From: Corynebacterium lubricantis DSM 45231
GTDB taxonomy: Bacteria; Actinomycetota; Actinomycetes; Mycobacteriales; Mycobacteriaceae
Assembly (NCBI RefSeq): GCF_000379425.1
Contig: NZ_KB902181.1
Span: forward strand, 186,001 to 250,000
DNA length: 64,000 bases
Reading direction: 5' to 3'
Part shown: positions 55,877-64,000 of the stretch, in pieces
Layout: the number at the start of each line of letters is the position of its first letter
How positions within the stretch are numbered: position 1 is the stretch's first letter
The notes under the pieces: generated by a model
Database searches by the model: none
What the model saw: the letters and a program-made list of their open reading frames with translations, nothing else
Told to the model about the DNA's origin: nothing
Program-made: the position numbers and the translations under genes

Positions 55877-57799
55877 TTAGCGCGCCAAAAAGTTGGCCCA
55901 CTCGCGGACCTGCTGCGTCACCGACGCTTGGTCAAGACCGACTTCTTCAAGCACTTGCGGGCGCGTTGCCGGGCGCGGGTAAATACTCGGGAAACCGAGC
56001 TGGCGCAGTGGCGTGTCTACCTGAGCAGAAGAAAGCGCCTCGGCGAGCGCGGAACCAACACCGCCGCGGATGAGTCCGTCTTCCATGGTGACCACCAGAT
56101 CGACGCCTGCGGCAAGCTCCACGAGCTCAGGGGTGATGGGATACACCCAGCGAGGATCAACCACGGTGACCAAGATTCCTTCGTCGCGAAGCGACGCCGC
56201 CGTCTCGATGGCAGTTTCAGCGAACGTCCCCACCGCTACGAACAAGACCTCGAGGGTCTCCTCATCGGAATCATCCGCGGCCTCTGGGCGGAACAGCACA
56301 TCGATGCCCGATTCAAGTCGCTCGACTGCCTCGAGATCGGCGCCGACATCACCCTTGGGGAAGCGCACCACGGTAGGGCCCGTGGTCACCTCGATGGCCT
56401 CGTTGAATTCCTCGGCGAGACGTGTGGCATCGCGTGGAGCCGCGATACGGATACCAGGAACGATAGAGACCAGCGACAGGTCCCACACACCGTTGTGGCT
56501 GGCGCCATCTGGGCCGGTCACACCGGCACGGTCGAGGACAAAGGTCACTGGAAGCTTGAGCAGGCCAACGTCCATGAGTAGCTGGTCAAATGCGCGGTTC
56601 AGGAAGGTCGAGTACAAGGCAACCACGGGGTGAATACCCGCGAGCGCGAGACCCGCCGCCGAGGTCACTGCATGTTGCTCGGCAATGCCCACGTCGTAAA
56701 AACGAGACGGGAATTTTTCAGCAAAAGGCTGCAACCCCACCGGTCCCGACATCGCGGCGGTGATAGCCACAACATCGTCGCGCTTCTCGCCGGCCGCCAC
56801 GATCTCCTTGGAAAACACCGAAGTCCAGTCCGGTTTGGTTGACTTCTTCTGCACACCGGTTTCGGGATCCATCACACCGATGGTGTGCATCTGATCCTTC
56901 TCGTCGTTGAAGGCCGGCGCGTAGCCATGGCCCTTCTCGGTGACCACGTGCACGATGAGCGGGCCGTCGTATTTCTTCGCGTACTCAAAGGCCTGATTCA
57001 GCGCATTCAAGTCATGGCCCTCGATCGGGCCGATGTACTTCATGCCCAGCTCAGGGAACATCGAAGTTGGCAGAACCTGGTACTTCACACCTTCCTTCAG
57101 CGCGTGCAACGCATCAAAGGTGCGCTCGCCGACCCAACCCATGGATTTCAGCGTCTTCTTGCCATGCTCCATGACCTCGTCGTAGGCCGGCTGGATGCGA
57201 AGATTCGCCAGCTGCGCGCGCAGGCCTTCGAGGTTATTGGAGAAACCTCCGATAGTCGGCGAATAAGAGCGCCCGTTGTCGTTAACCACGATGACAACGT
57301 TGCGCTCACCAGTAGCAATGTTGTTGAGGGCTTCCCAACACATGCCGCCGGTCAGTGCACCGTCACCCACAACGGCGACAACATTCTGGTCGCCCTTGCC
57401 CTGCAGCTCGAAGGCTTTCGCCATGCCGTCGGCGTAGGACAATGCAGCCGAAGCATGCGAGGATTCCGTCCAGTCATGCTCGGACTCAGCTCGGTCCGTG
57501 TAGCCGGACAGGCCGTCCTTTTGGCGCAGGACATCGAATTGATCGGCCCGACCGGTCAGAATCTTGTGCACATACGCTTGGTGCGAGGTATCCCAAATAA
57601 TGGGTTCATCAGGCGAATCGAACTGCCGATGCAGCGCGATTGTCATTTCGACGACACCTAAATTAGGCCCCAGGTGGCCACCCGTGGCAGACACCTTTTC
57701 CACGAGAAATTGGCGAATCTCATCAGCCAATAGTTCTACGTCTGCTTGAGGTAGCGCCTTAAGGTCCGCAGGAGTTTTGATTTTACTCAGGACACTCAT
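55877..57799 (-). CDS. dxs: 1-Deoxy-D-xylulose-5-phosphate synthase
   Basis: A 640-residue TPP enzyme starting the MEP isoprenoid route from pyruvate and glyceraldehyde-3-phosphate. It shows the TPP motif [10 protein letters not shown] near residue 150, the catalytic histidine region [10 protein letters not shown] and the transketolase pyrimidine domain ([17 protein letters not shown]). ATG 57799 has GGAGG 5-6 nt upstream; an extension of eight residues is not needed. Confidence 0.97.
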   Translation of the reverse strand: MSVLSKIKTPADLKALPQADVELLADEIRQFLVEKVSATGGHLGPNLGVVEMTIALHRQFDSPDEPIIWDTSHQAYVHKILTGRADQFDVLRQKDGLSGYTDRAESEHDWTESSHASAALSYADGMAKAFELQGKGDQNVVAVVGDGALTGGMCWEALNNIATGERNVVIVVNDNGRSYSPTIGGFSNNLEGLRAQLANLRIQPAYDEVMEHGKKTLKSMGWVGERTFDALHALKEGVKYQVLPTSMFPELGMKYIGPIEGHDLNALNQAFEYAKKYDGPLIVHVVTEKGHGYAPAFNDEKDQMHTIGVMDPETGVQKKSTKPDWTSVFSKEIVAAGEKRDDVVAITAAMSGPVGLQPFAEKFPSRFYDVGIAEQHAVTSAAGLALAGIHPVVALYSTFLNRAFDQLLMDVGLLKLPVTFVLDRAGVTGPDGASHNGVWDLSLVSIVPGIRIAAPRDATRLAEEFNEAIEVTTGPTVVRFPKGDVGADLEAVERLESGIDVLFRPEAADDSDEETLEVLFVAVGTFAETAIETAASLRDEGILVTVVDPRWVYPITPELVELAAGVDLVVTMEDGLIRGGVGSALAEALSSAQVDTPLRQLGFPSIYPRPATRPQVLEEVGLDQASVTQQVREWANFLAR

Positions 57800-57866
57800 T
57801 GGACCTCCATTGCTCTGCTTCACCAGTGCATAGCCTCCCTTTGTGTTAATCGAACATCTTACACTG

Positions 57867-59099
57867 CTAACGGGTCAGTTCAGCCATCACCTCGAAGTGG
57901 TGAGTGTTCGGAAAAGCATCAATCAAGGCCATCCGATTCACGCGATATCCCGCCTCGCCCCAATCAGCAAGGTCGCGAGCAAAAGTCGAAGGATCACATC
58001 CCACATGGATGACTTGTTCGGGCGCCTGCGCAGCAATCGTCTCGATGACCTCTTTGCCGGCACCCGCGCGCGGTGGATCCAGTACGACGAGTCCAGGTTT
58101 TTCAAGCTTAGCGACGACAGCCTCAACCCGACCATTGACCAGTTCAAGGTTGTATCCGTCCAGCTCGGCCTGGCTTTTATCAACGGAAGCGGAGTAGTCA
58201 ACAGAAATGATCTTGCCTTCCTTGCCCTCTTTCGCCAGTGCATCAGCGATTGCAGGGACGAAGACGCCAACGCCGCCGTAGAGGTCCCAGCCCACGGTGG
58301 ACTCGAAGGATTCCTTTGCCCATGAGCGAATCAATTGGGTGTAGGTATCCGGCGCATTGGTGTGCGCTTGCCAGAACGCGGTGGCAGGAAATGTGAACTG
58401 GTGTCCGTCGGCACGCTCGATGACCTCGCCGGAGCCTTCGATGACACGGGTGATCTTTTCTACACGACGACCGCGGGGAACCCTGCTCGACTCAACGATG
58501 TGTCGGTTCCCATTGGAGTCCATGACGGCCACGACTTCCGCACCGGGTGTGAAATCGAACTGTGAGAGATCGTGGATCAGACCTGGGAAGACTTGGCTGC
58601 ATGGTTCAGTGACTACTTCGGTGGACTTGCGCTTCCGTAGACCAGCACGGCCTTGTTCATCGACGCCGAGTCGAACTCGGGTGCGCCACCCCAGGGTGGG
58701 AGTGAGCTGGACGGGTTCGATTTTTTCGAGGTCGAAGCGTTCCAAGACTCCGGAGCGCTGCGCGAGGGCTCCGAGTTGGCCCGTGAGGACGTCGACTTTG
58801 TAGCCGAGCTGCACCTCTGGGGCGATGACCGCGTAATCGCAGCACCCAGCGCCGTGGGCGGCAGCCTCACAGGTGGACGCGATGCGATTTTCCGATGGAG
58901 TCAACACTTCGAGGACTTCCGCGCGGGCCCAGCGTTTCTTCGTCTTGGTCACGGAAACTCGCACGGAGTCTCCGGGGACGGCACCCAAGACAAACACAAC
59001 TCGACCGTCGTCAGCGTGGGCGATTGCCTCGCCACCGTGCGCCATCGAGGTTGCCGTGAGTTCAATAATGTCGCCAGTTTTCATTTCAGCCTCGGTCAC
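57867..59099 (-). CDS. TrmA/RlmD-type class I SAM-dependent RNA methyltransferase
   Basis: A 410-residue RNA uracil-5-methyltransferase-like enzyme. It has an N-terminal TRAM domain ([18 protein letters not shown]), a Cys cluster like the 4Fe-4S site of RlmD ([15 protein letters not shown]), the SAM-fold region [10 protein letters not shown], the motif [11 protein letters not shown], and the nucleophile Cys in [11 protein letters not shown]. Which tRNA or rRNA position is modified cannot be read. GTG 59099 overlaps the DUF3710 stop (GTGA). Confidence 0.9.
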   Translation of the reverse strand: MTEAEMKTGDIIELTATSMAHGGEAIAHADDGRVVFVLGAVPGDSVRVSVTKTKKRWARAEVLEVLTPSENRIASTCEAAAHGAGCCDYAVIAPEVQLGYKVDVLTGQLGALAQRSGVLERFDLEKIEPVQLTPTLGWRTRVRLGVDEQGRAGLRKRKSTEVVTEPCSQVFPGLIHDLSQFDFTPGAEVVAVMDSNGNRHIVESSRVPRGRRVEKITRVIEGSGEVIERADGHQFTFPATAFWQAHTNAPDTYTQLIRSWAKESFESTVGWDLYGGVGVFVPAIADALAKEGKEGKIISVDYSASVDKSQAELDGYNLELVNGRVEAVVAKLEKPGLVVLDPPRAGAGKEVIETIAAQAPEQVIHVGCDPSTFARDLADWGEAGYRVNRMALIDAFPNTHHFEVMAELTR

Positions 59100-59962
59100 G
59101 GGCGCTTATTCTCCTCGTCGCCATCCATCAAACGACGCATCGCGTCGGGCATTTGCTGCTGGGCAGGCTGCCCCTGAGCTGGCTGCTGTGCACGTTGCTG
59201 CACTGCCTGTTGTACCTGCTGGGCCAATTGCTGAGGCAAGATTACCGGGAGGGAGTTACCTGCAAGAATTGGGTCATTGCCGCGGTAGACAAAAACGCGT
59301 GCTGTAAGTTCGCGGCCCAAGGTAGCAAGCTCTACTTCTTTGCCTTCTGGTGAGGCCAGCGTCATACGCAGCATCCAGCGCGGACCGTCAACACCGATAA
59401 TTCGGATCGAACCGTTGACCCCGGTGCCCACGACTTCCCTGCCCCATGGGCCGAGTTCCATCTTGGTGGGCATGCCCTGTTGCCGCATCCCGTCCGAAAT
59501 TTCTTCGACGGAGCGCTCCCACTGTCCACCCGAGCTTGGTGCTGCGAAAGCTACCGGTGTGATCCGCCCGTGGCGAGTGACGATGTGCAGCATCTTCGGC
59601 CCCTGGTCGCCCATCTCTACCTGGACCTGAGTGTCCTTCGGCAACGGGATCCGCAGGGAACCGAGGTTGAGCACGGATACGCCAAAGTCGGAAAAATCAA
59701 AGTCGTTGAACTCAACGGAATCACCATCAAATGGGCCGACGTTGCCGTTGACCGGGTCATGTTCAAAACCCTCGGAGACCCCGGATGCCAAGGGTGCTTC
59801 CGTTTCGTTCGCTCCTTTTTCCGCAGGATCGGGTTGAGCCACAGGGGCTTCGTTGTTAAGCGAAGCCTCCGTGCTCTCTGCCGACGCTACCTCGGGCTCG
59901 CTCGCGGGCGTGTCCTCGGAGCTCTTCTCCGAGCTCTTCTTGCCAAATGGCCACAAAGCCAT
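59096..59962 (-). CDS. DUF3710 family protein
   Basis: A 288-residue actinobacterial protein of unknown function. The first 95 residues are acidic/Ala-rich and disordered, the middle 130 form the DUF3710 domain (SLRIPLPKDTQVQVEMGDQGP; TRHGRITPVAFAAP), and the end is a Gln/Pro-rich tail. ATG 59962 has AAAGGTAGCAATT upstream. It is the second gene of the dut-DUF3710-trmA-like operon. Confidence 0.85.
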   Translation of the reverse strand: MALWPFGKKSSEKSSEDTPASEPEVASAESTEASLNNEAPVAQPDPAEKGANETEAPLASGVSEGFEHDPVNGNVGPFDGDSVEFNDFDFSDFGVSVLNLGSLRIPLPKDTQVQVEMGDQGPKMLHIVTRHGRITPVAFAAPSSGGQWERSVEEISDGMRQQGMPTKMELGPWGREVVGTGVNGSIRIIGVDGPRWMLRMTLASPEGKEVELATLGRELTARVFVYRGNDPILAGNSLPVILPQQLAQQVQQAVQQRAQQPAQGQPAQQQMPDAMRRLMDGDEENKRP

Positions 59963-59993
59963 AATTGCTACCTTTCTACTTCTCTGGTTTGGG

Positions 59994-60461
59994 TTAGTTC
60001 ACGCCTGTAGAACCATGGCCGCCAGCGCCGCGCTCGGTCTCATCGAGCTCATCGACCTCGACGAAATCGCACAATTCAACCCGCTGGATAACCAATTGGG
60101 CGATCCGCATTCCACGGGTAATTTCGATCGGTTCCCTGGGATCTAGGTTAATCAGACTGACCTTGATCTCGCCGCGATAACCCGCGTCGACGGTGCCCGG
60201 ACTGTTCACAATGGACAATCCCTGCTTCGCAGCGAGTCCCGAACGAGGATGCACCAAGCCTACTGTCCCCACTGGGAGTGCTAATGCAACCCCGGTTCCC
60301 ACCAGCGCGCGCTCGAAGGGAGCCAAAGTGACGTCCTCGGCTGCGTAAAGGTCCACCCCGGCATCACCTTCGTGTGCCCGTTTCGGCAGCGGAAGCTCTG
60401 TGTCAAGCCGCTTCAGGGGAATCGGCGAAAGTCCGTCTAGATCGTGTTGATTTTCAGTCAC
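59994..60461 (-). CDS. dut: dUTP diphosphatase
   Basis: A 155-residue trimeric dUTPase producing dUMP and keeping uracil out of DNA. All five motifs are present, including [54 protein letters not shown] and the C-terminal [13 protein letters not shown] 60461 lies exactly 7 nt after TAGGGT with no ribosome site; the three-codon longer ATG 60470 reading overlaps this box. Confidence 0.95.
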   Translation of the reverse strand: MTENQHDLDGLSPIPLKRLDTELPLPKRAHEGDAGVDLYAAEDVTLAPFERALVGTGVALALPVGTVGLVHPRSGLAAKQGLSIVNSPGTVDAGYRGEIKVSLINLDPREPIEITRGMRIAQLVIQRVELCDFVEVDELDETERGAGGHGSTGVN

Positions 60462-60468
60462 GATTTCC

Positions 60469-60474
60469 ACCCTA
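60469..60474 (-). promoter_or_regulatory. -10 box for leaderless dut
   Basis: TAGGGT on the minus strand, exactly 7 nt before GTG 60461. Confidence 0.5.
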
Positions 60475-60509
60475 CGGCAGCGGAATAGAACTTTCGCTTC
60501 CGACTAGCC

Positions 60510-60515
60510 TAAAGT
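60510..60515 (+). promoter_or_regulatory. -10 box for the DUF3093 gene
   Basis: TAAAGT, exactly 7 nt before GTG 60523, no ribosome site between. Divergent from the dut box 36 bp away. Confidence 0.55.
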
Positions 60516-60522
60516 TGTAGAC

Positions 60523-61074
60523 GTGACTGACTCGAATGCCCACGAAGTATCTGTGTCCCCTGCCTCAGCCTCCCCCCAAGCTGCCAAGCCCAAGGTTTTG
60601 TACCGCGAGCGCCAGTGGGTGCCATGGTATTGGTGGGCCCTGCTCATCGCGTTCGCCTTGCTCGTCGGTTTCCAATTCAGCCTCAACCGCGACTTTTGGT
60701 GGTTTTTGATCTGGCTCGTTGGCACACTGGTTATCGGTGCATGGGTCTTGGTCTGGTTGTCCAAGACGACGCTGACGGTCGAACAAGACGCCGACGGTAC
60801 ACGGTGGCTACTCGCCGATAAAGCGAACTTGCCGGATTCCGTCGTTTCCCGCTCGATGGTCGTGCCCGAGTCGGCAAAGCGCAATGCGCTGGGCCGGCAG
60901 CTCGACCCGGCGGCCTTCGTGATTTCCCACGGTTGGGTCAAGCAATTAGCCCTGATCGTTCTCGATGATCCGGAAGATCCGACACCATATTGGCTGTTGT
61001 CCAGCAAGAATCCTCAGAAATTGCTTGAGGCCTTCGTGCCCGACAAGATCAGTACCCCGGAGAGCACTTCCTAG
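60523..61074 (+). CDS. DUF3093 membrane protein
   Basis: A 183-residue actinobacterial protein of unknown function, with two membrane helices near residues 32-48 and 58-76 (WALLIAFALLVGFQ; WFLIWLVGTLVIGAWVLVW) and a soluble C-terminal domain. The RNALGRQLDPAAFVISHGW segment is typical. Start GTG 60523. It is followed by a strong terminator. Confidence 0.85.
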   Translation: MTDSNAHEVSVSPASASPQAAKPKVLYRERQWVPWYWWALLIAFALLVGFQFSLNRDFWWFLIWLVGTLVIGAWVLVWLSKTTLTVEQDADGTRWLLADKANLPDSVVSRSMVVPESAKRNALGRQLDPAAFVISHGWVKQLALIVLDDPEDPTPYWLLSSKNPQKLLEAFVPDKISTPESTS

Positions 61075-61091
61075 TCGCATTCCAGTCAACG

Positions 61092-61139
61092 AAAAGCAGC
61101 CACCTCCCTTTCATTCGCCTTTGGGAGGTGGCTGCTTTT
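61092..61139. terminator. Bidirectional terminator between DUF3093 and DUF4193 genes
   Basis: AAAAGCAGCCACCTCCC (61092-61108) and its perfect complement (61123-61139) form a 17-bp stem with A tract on the left and T tract on the right, serving both convergent genes. Confidence 0.95.
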
Positions 61140-61157
61140 ATGTATTTGCGCGCAGTC

Positions 61158-61448
61158 CTACTCGCAGTCGAGACAGACGGGAGCACCGTCCTCGATATAT
61201 GCCAGCCGGTTCTTCTTCTGCACGAGGAAACATACCGAACAGGTAAATTCGTCGTCGCGTCGAGGAATTACGGTGACGTTGAGTTCTTCGCCCGACAAGT
61301 CGGCCTGTGGGATCTCAAAGGAATCGACGATTTCACCCTCGTCGTCCATCGAACTACCTGCAACCTCAGTGGTTTTTAAGCCTTCAAGCTCTTCGGTTTC
61401 AAGTTCGTCGTCAAGGCGGCGGCGCGGTGCGTCGTAATCCGTAGCCAT
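61158..61448 (-). CDS. DUF4193 zinc-ribbon-like protein
   Basis: A 96-residue actinobacterial protein (Rv2699c-like) with an acidic N-terminal half and a C-terminal Cys motif (FTCSVCFLVQ and VCLDCE) that could bind zinc. Function unknown. ATG 61448 has AGGAAGG about 7 nt upstream. Confidence 0.87.
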   Translation of the reverse strand: MATDYDAPRRRLDDELETEELEGLKTTEVAGSSMDDEGEIVDSFEIPQADLSGEELNVTVIPRRDDEFTCSVCFLVQKKNRLAYIEDGAPVCLDCE

Positions 61449-61594
61449 GGTGTAGCCTTCCTGAATTTTCTAGCGGGTCAACTTTGATTCATAAGAAGTT
61501 GTCTCAGAGCTGCCCATTCAAGTTACGGGCATTCCTAATTGATAACTTTCGACGCGATACTAAAGCATAGGAAGGCGTATGTCATCTCCGCAGG

Positions 61595-62476
61595 TCATTG
61601 GGGTAGTTGCTGATCTCCCCCACTCGCGGCGAAGAGATCCCGAAACGATCCAGAAATCCCCGGGGCCGTAGCCACCACAGGGAAACCTTTTGTTCCCGAA
61701 ACTTGCAGGCCAGGGTGACTGAACACTACCCCCGATTCGGTAGCAATCACAGCTCCCGCGGCGTAATCCCAGGGATGGATGCCGTGTTCGTAGTACGCAT
61801 CGACTACCCCCTCCGCCACGCGACAGATTTCAAGAGCGGCAGCACCCATCCGACGGATGTCGCGGACACGCGGGAGGAGGTGGGTGAGCACGCCTGCTTG
61901 AGCTTCGCGACGATTCGCTGTGTATCCGAACCCTGTAGACACTAGGGCGCGAGCGGGGTCTTCCACCTGTGCGGCTTGCAGCACCGATGTCTTGCCGTCA
62001 CGCGTCACCGTGGCTCCAGCTCCATGGGCAGCCTGGAAAATGTCCCCCGTAGCGACGTTCACTACTGCTCCAGCGACGGGCTCGCTGCCCAGCGCTATCC
62101 CAACAGAGACCGCGTATTCCGGGATGTTGTAAAGAAAGTTCACCGTGCCATCGATTGGGTCCACGATCCATTGGTATCCGGTTGCCGATGGCTTGTTGGC
62201 ACCTTCCTCTCCCAAAATCCCATCATCGGGACGTGCCGCACCGATCCGCTCCACGATGTACTTTTCGCTAGCTTTATCAACAATCGTGACTGGGTCCACG
62301 TCAGAAGACTTCGAGTGCGTCTCGGCGCGCAGGCTTCCATCTGCGCTGAAACGCGCACGCTGTGTGCGCACGAGGTCAGCCGCACCGGTGGCAATATCGA
62401 CCGCTAGATCACGCAGTCGAGCGAATTCGGCGATGTCTTCAGGAGTGAAGTGTGACGAAGTGTGGGAGTCAGACAT
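61595..62476 (-). CDS. suhB: Inositol monophosphatase family phosphatase
   Basis: A 293-residue Mg-dependent phosphatase likely releasing inositol from inositol-1-phosphate, feeding PI and mycothiol synthesis. Metal ligands are visible in GEEGAN, WIVDPIDGTVNF and HPWDYAAGAVI. Other members act on histidinol-phosphate or fructose-bisphosphate, so the substrate is by neighbour and family likeness only. ATG 62476 has no good ribosome site. Divergent from ppgK. Confidence 0.88.
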   Translation of the reverse strand: MSDSHTSSHFTPEDIAEFARLRDLAVDIATGAADLVRTQRARFSADGSLRAETHSKSSDVDPVTIVDKASEKYIVERIGAARPDDGILGEEGANKPSATGYQWIVDPIDGTVNFLYNIPEYAVSVGIALGSEPVAGAVVNVATGDIFQAAHGAGATVTRDGKTSVLQAAQVEDPARALVSTGFGYTANRREAQAGVLTHLLPRVRDIRRMGAAALEICRVAEGVVDAYYEHGIHPWDYAAGAVIATESGVVFSHPGLQVSGTKGFPVVATAPGISGSFRDLFAASGGDQQLPQ

Positions 62477-62528
62477 GTAGTTGATTGTGCCCTTTTTATC
62501 CCAGACTGGCAGCGCTCCTAAGTTTTTG

Positions 62529-62534
62529 TAGGAT
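62529..62534 (+). promoter_or_regulatory. -10 box for leaderless ppgK
   Basis: TAGGAT, exactly 7 nt before ATG 62542. Confidence 0.55.
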
Positions 62535-62541
62535 TGTGCCC

Positions 62542-63300
62542 ATGAGCAACGAGCACATCGGGTTTGGCGTAGATATTGGCGGTTCTGGCATCAAGGGTGC
62601 ACTAGTCAACCTTGACTCCGGTGATTTTGTCGGAGAACGCGTCAAAATTAAGACTCCATTTCCATCCACCCCGGAGGCGGTTGCGGCCGTGGTCGCCGAG
62701 ATTGTTTCCCAAAAAGAGTGGGATGGTCCGGTGGGTATCTGTATGCCCTCGGTGATTAAAGACCAGATCGCACTAAGTGCCGCGAATATTGATAAATCGT
62801 GGATCGGGACCAATGCTCGCGACGTGTTCGCTAAGGCTTTGGGTGACCGCGAAATCTCTGTACTCAACGATGCCGACGCTGCAGGTATCGCCGAAGTAGA
62901 ACATGGAATCGCTGAGGCCAGCGAGGGGCCCGTGATCTTCCTGACCATCGGTACTGGGATCGGATCTGCCTTTTTCATTGATGGCAAGCTTTTTCCCAAT
63001 ACGGAACTCGGACACATGCTCGTCGGGAAAAAGGAAGCAGAACATCAGGCCTCTTCCGCGGTGAAGGACCGTGAGGAGCTCAGCTTTAAGAAGTGGTCGA
63101 AGCGGATCGATAAAGTGCTTCTGGAGTATGAAAAGTTGTTCAACCCCAAGTTGTTCATTGTTGGCGGTGGAATCTCACGCAGCCACGAGAAGTGGGTCCC
63201 ACGCCTGACTCTAGAAACTCCGGTGAAATCCGCCAAACTTCGCAATACTGCAGGTATTGTGGGCGCAGCGATGGCTGTAGCGGGGCATGTCACTCCCTAG
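62542..63300 (+). CDS. ppgK: Polyphosphate glucokinase
   Basis: A 252-residue ROK-family kinase phosphorylating glucose with polyphosphate or ATP. The phosphate loop is VDIGGSGIKGALV, the catalytic and adenosine motifs are LNDADAAGIAE and LTIGTGIGSAFF, and KLFPNTELGHM follows. ATG 62542 (MSNEHIGFG) is chosen over longer readings because of the -10 box 7 nt upstream. It lies next to sigA as in other corynebacteria and mycobacteria. Confidence 0.95.
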   Translation: MSNEHIGFGVDIGGSGIKGALVNLDSGDFVGERVKIKTPFPSTPEAVAAVVAEIVSQKEWDGPVGICMPSVIKDQIALSAANIDKSWIGTNARDVFAKALGDREISVLNDADAAGIAEVEHGIAEASEGPVIFLTIGTGIGSAFFIDGKLFPNTELGHMLVGKKEAEHQASSAVKDREELSFKKWSKRIDKVLLEYEKLFNPKLFIVGGGISRSHEKWVPRLTLETPVKSAKLRNTAGIVGAAMAVAGHVTP

Positions 63301-63497
63301 TCGATTTCGGCTATATTGGAGGACAAAATCTTTAGCCCCAATGCGAGGTAAAGCTGGCAAATACTGTACAGTTGAGCAAGTTCCTCGCGCAAGAGGTAGG
63401 GAATAATTTCATTCCCGATTTGGTTCCTACTTACAAACAGGTGCCTACCCAACGCAGTGAGTTGGATCAGCACGATAATTAAGGCGAAAGGGCGTAC

Positions 63498-64000
63498 GTG
63501 GCAGCCAGCGATTCTTCAGGCAAGGCAACCGCAGCGGACGTAGAGACGTCCGCCGACGGTCTGGTTAACAACGTCGATAACCAGCAAGCAGCGTCTAGCA
63601 CGGCAAAGAAAACGACCAAGAAGGTCGCTAAAAAGTCTGCTAAGAAAGCCACCAAAAAGGCAGTAAAAAAGACCGCTAAGAAGTCTGCGAAAAAGACGAC
63701 GCGCAAGACAGCGGTTAAGAAAGCTTCGACACTTCCCCCCGAAGACAACGTCGCTCCGGAAGGCGTGGAGTCTGAAGATCCAATAGATCTAGACACAGAA
63801 GATGCAGTCGAGGAGCAAGACTTCGACCCGAATCTTGTCAAAGAAGACGATTTCGACGATGAGATCGACGGTGAGGACGAACTCGCCACCACCGAACTCG
63901 GCGAAGAAGACGATGACGAAGAGGAGGAAGGCTCCTCCGTTTGGGACGTCGAGGAATCCGCAGCGCTACGCCAGGCCCGCAAGGATGCCCAGCTCACCGC
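63498..64000 (+). CDS. sigA: Primary sigma factor SigA, N-terminal part
   Basis: 167 codons of the principal sigma-70 factor, running off the window edge. Only the N-terminal extension and the beginning of region 1.2 are seen. Residues 38-75 are a Lys/Ala/Thr-rich, histone-H1-like stretch of KK-containing repeats; residues 80-150 are very acidic; and SVWDVEESAALRQARKDAQLT begins the conserved core. GTG 63498 has AAAGGGCGTAC upstream. The 197-nt gap before it contains a GGGAAT/ATTCCC hairpin and -10-like TACTGT/TACAGT boxes but no recognisable gene. Confidence 0.9.
   Translation, partial: MAASDSSGKATAADVETSADGLVNNVDNQQAASSTAKKTTKKVAKKSAKKATKKAVKKTAKKSAKKTTRKTAVKKASTLPPEDNVAPEGVESEDPIDLDTEDAVEEQDFDPNLVKEDDFDDEIDGEDELATTELGEEDDDEEEEGSSVWDVEESAALRQARKDAQLT

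Noticed and set aside
63301-63497. A small gene between ppgK and sigA
   Set aside because: No frame with a start, ribosome site and sensible composition; the interval looks like a promoter/leader region.
1-64000. CRISPR arrays, insertion sequences, integrases, phage genes, rRNA
   Set aside because: I looked for repeated 25-40-bp units, transposase or integrase motifs and long rRNA-like runs and saw none; the only larger repeats are the tRNA copies.

Overview
The window reads as a chromosomal segment of a Corynebacterium (mycolic-acid actinobacterium). Evidence for this is aftC (arabinan branching), the PIM-lipid cluster (HIT, pgsA, patA, pimA), hemQ, actinobacterial families DUF3000, DUF3093, DUF3710 and DUF4193, ppgK next to sigA, and many promoters whose -10 hexamer (TANNNT) sits 6-8 nt upstream of a start codon. 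From memory, the right end (ribD-like, aftC, msrB, hemQ, DUF3000, RNase D, dxs, trmA-like, DUF3710, dut, DUF3093, DUF4193, suhB, ppgK, sigA) follows the order of M. tuberculosis Rv2671-Rv2703. The middle follows rel-apt-lipoprotein-secF-secD-yajC-ruvBAC-yebC-tesB and the thrS-HIT-pgsA-patA-pimA block.

Layout. 1-7 kb: alaS (C-terminal end outside the window), rarA, an APH-fold kinase and aspS, all on the minus strand. 7-11.4 kb: a membrane zinc peptidase, a SNF2 helicase, and a divergent protein combining a HEPN-like motif with CBS domains. 11.5-15.1 kb: a redox cluster on the plus strand (LLM flavin monooxygenase, its FMN reductase, a cupin, an RclA-like disulfide oxidoreductase). 15.2-16.6 kb: sdaA. 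16.6-21.3 kb: a minus-strand operon of lower GC joining an FGGY kinase, acireductone dioxygenase, enolase-phosphatase and a GlpD-family dehydrogenase; this is the most unusual part of the window. 21.4-25 kb: hisS, an MBL hydrolase, tpx and an anchored cyclophilin. 25-32 kb: a small secreted protein, UshA-like nucleotidase, rel, apt and an SBP lipoprotein. 32-40 kb: secF, secD, yajC, ruvB, ruvA, ruvC, yebC, tesB. 40-46.7 kb: PIM lipid synthesis genes ending at thrS. 46.8-49.4 kb: an export-type CopC / PCuAC / DyP peroxidase operon. 49.4-50.7 kb: seven tRNA genes (one Val on the minus strand; Gly-Val-Gly-Cys-Val-Gly on the plus strand). 50.7-64 kb: arabinan, heme, isoprenoid, RNA-modification and sugar-phosphate housekeeping genes, ending in the 5' part of sigA.

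I saw no CRISPR array, insertion sequence, phage gene or rRNA. The strongest candidate for an undescribed system is the kinase / GlpD-like / MtnC / MtnD operon. It looks like a route from a sugar or polyol through a phosphorylated diketone to an acireductone and then formate plus an acid, without the usual mtnA, mtnB or mtnK nearby. A second candidate is the divergent SNF2 / HEPN-CBS pair.
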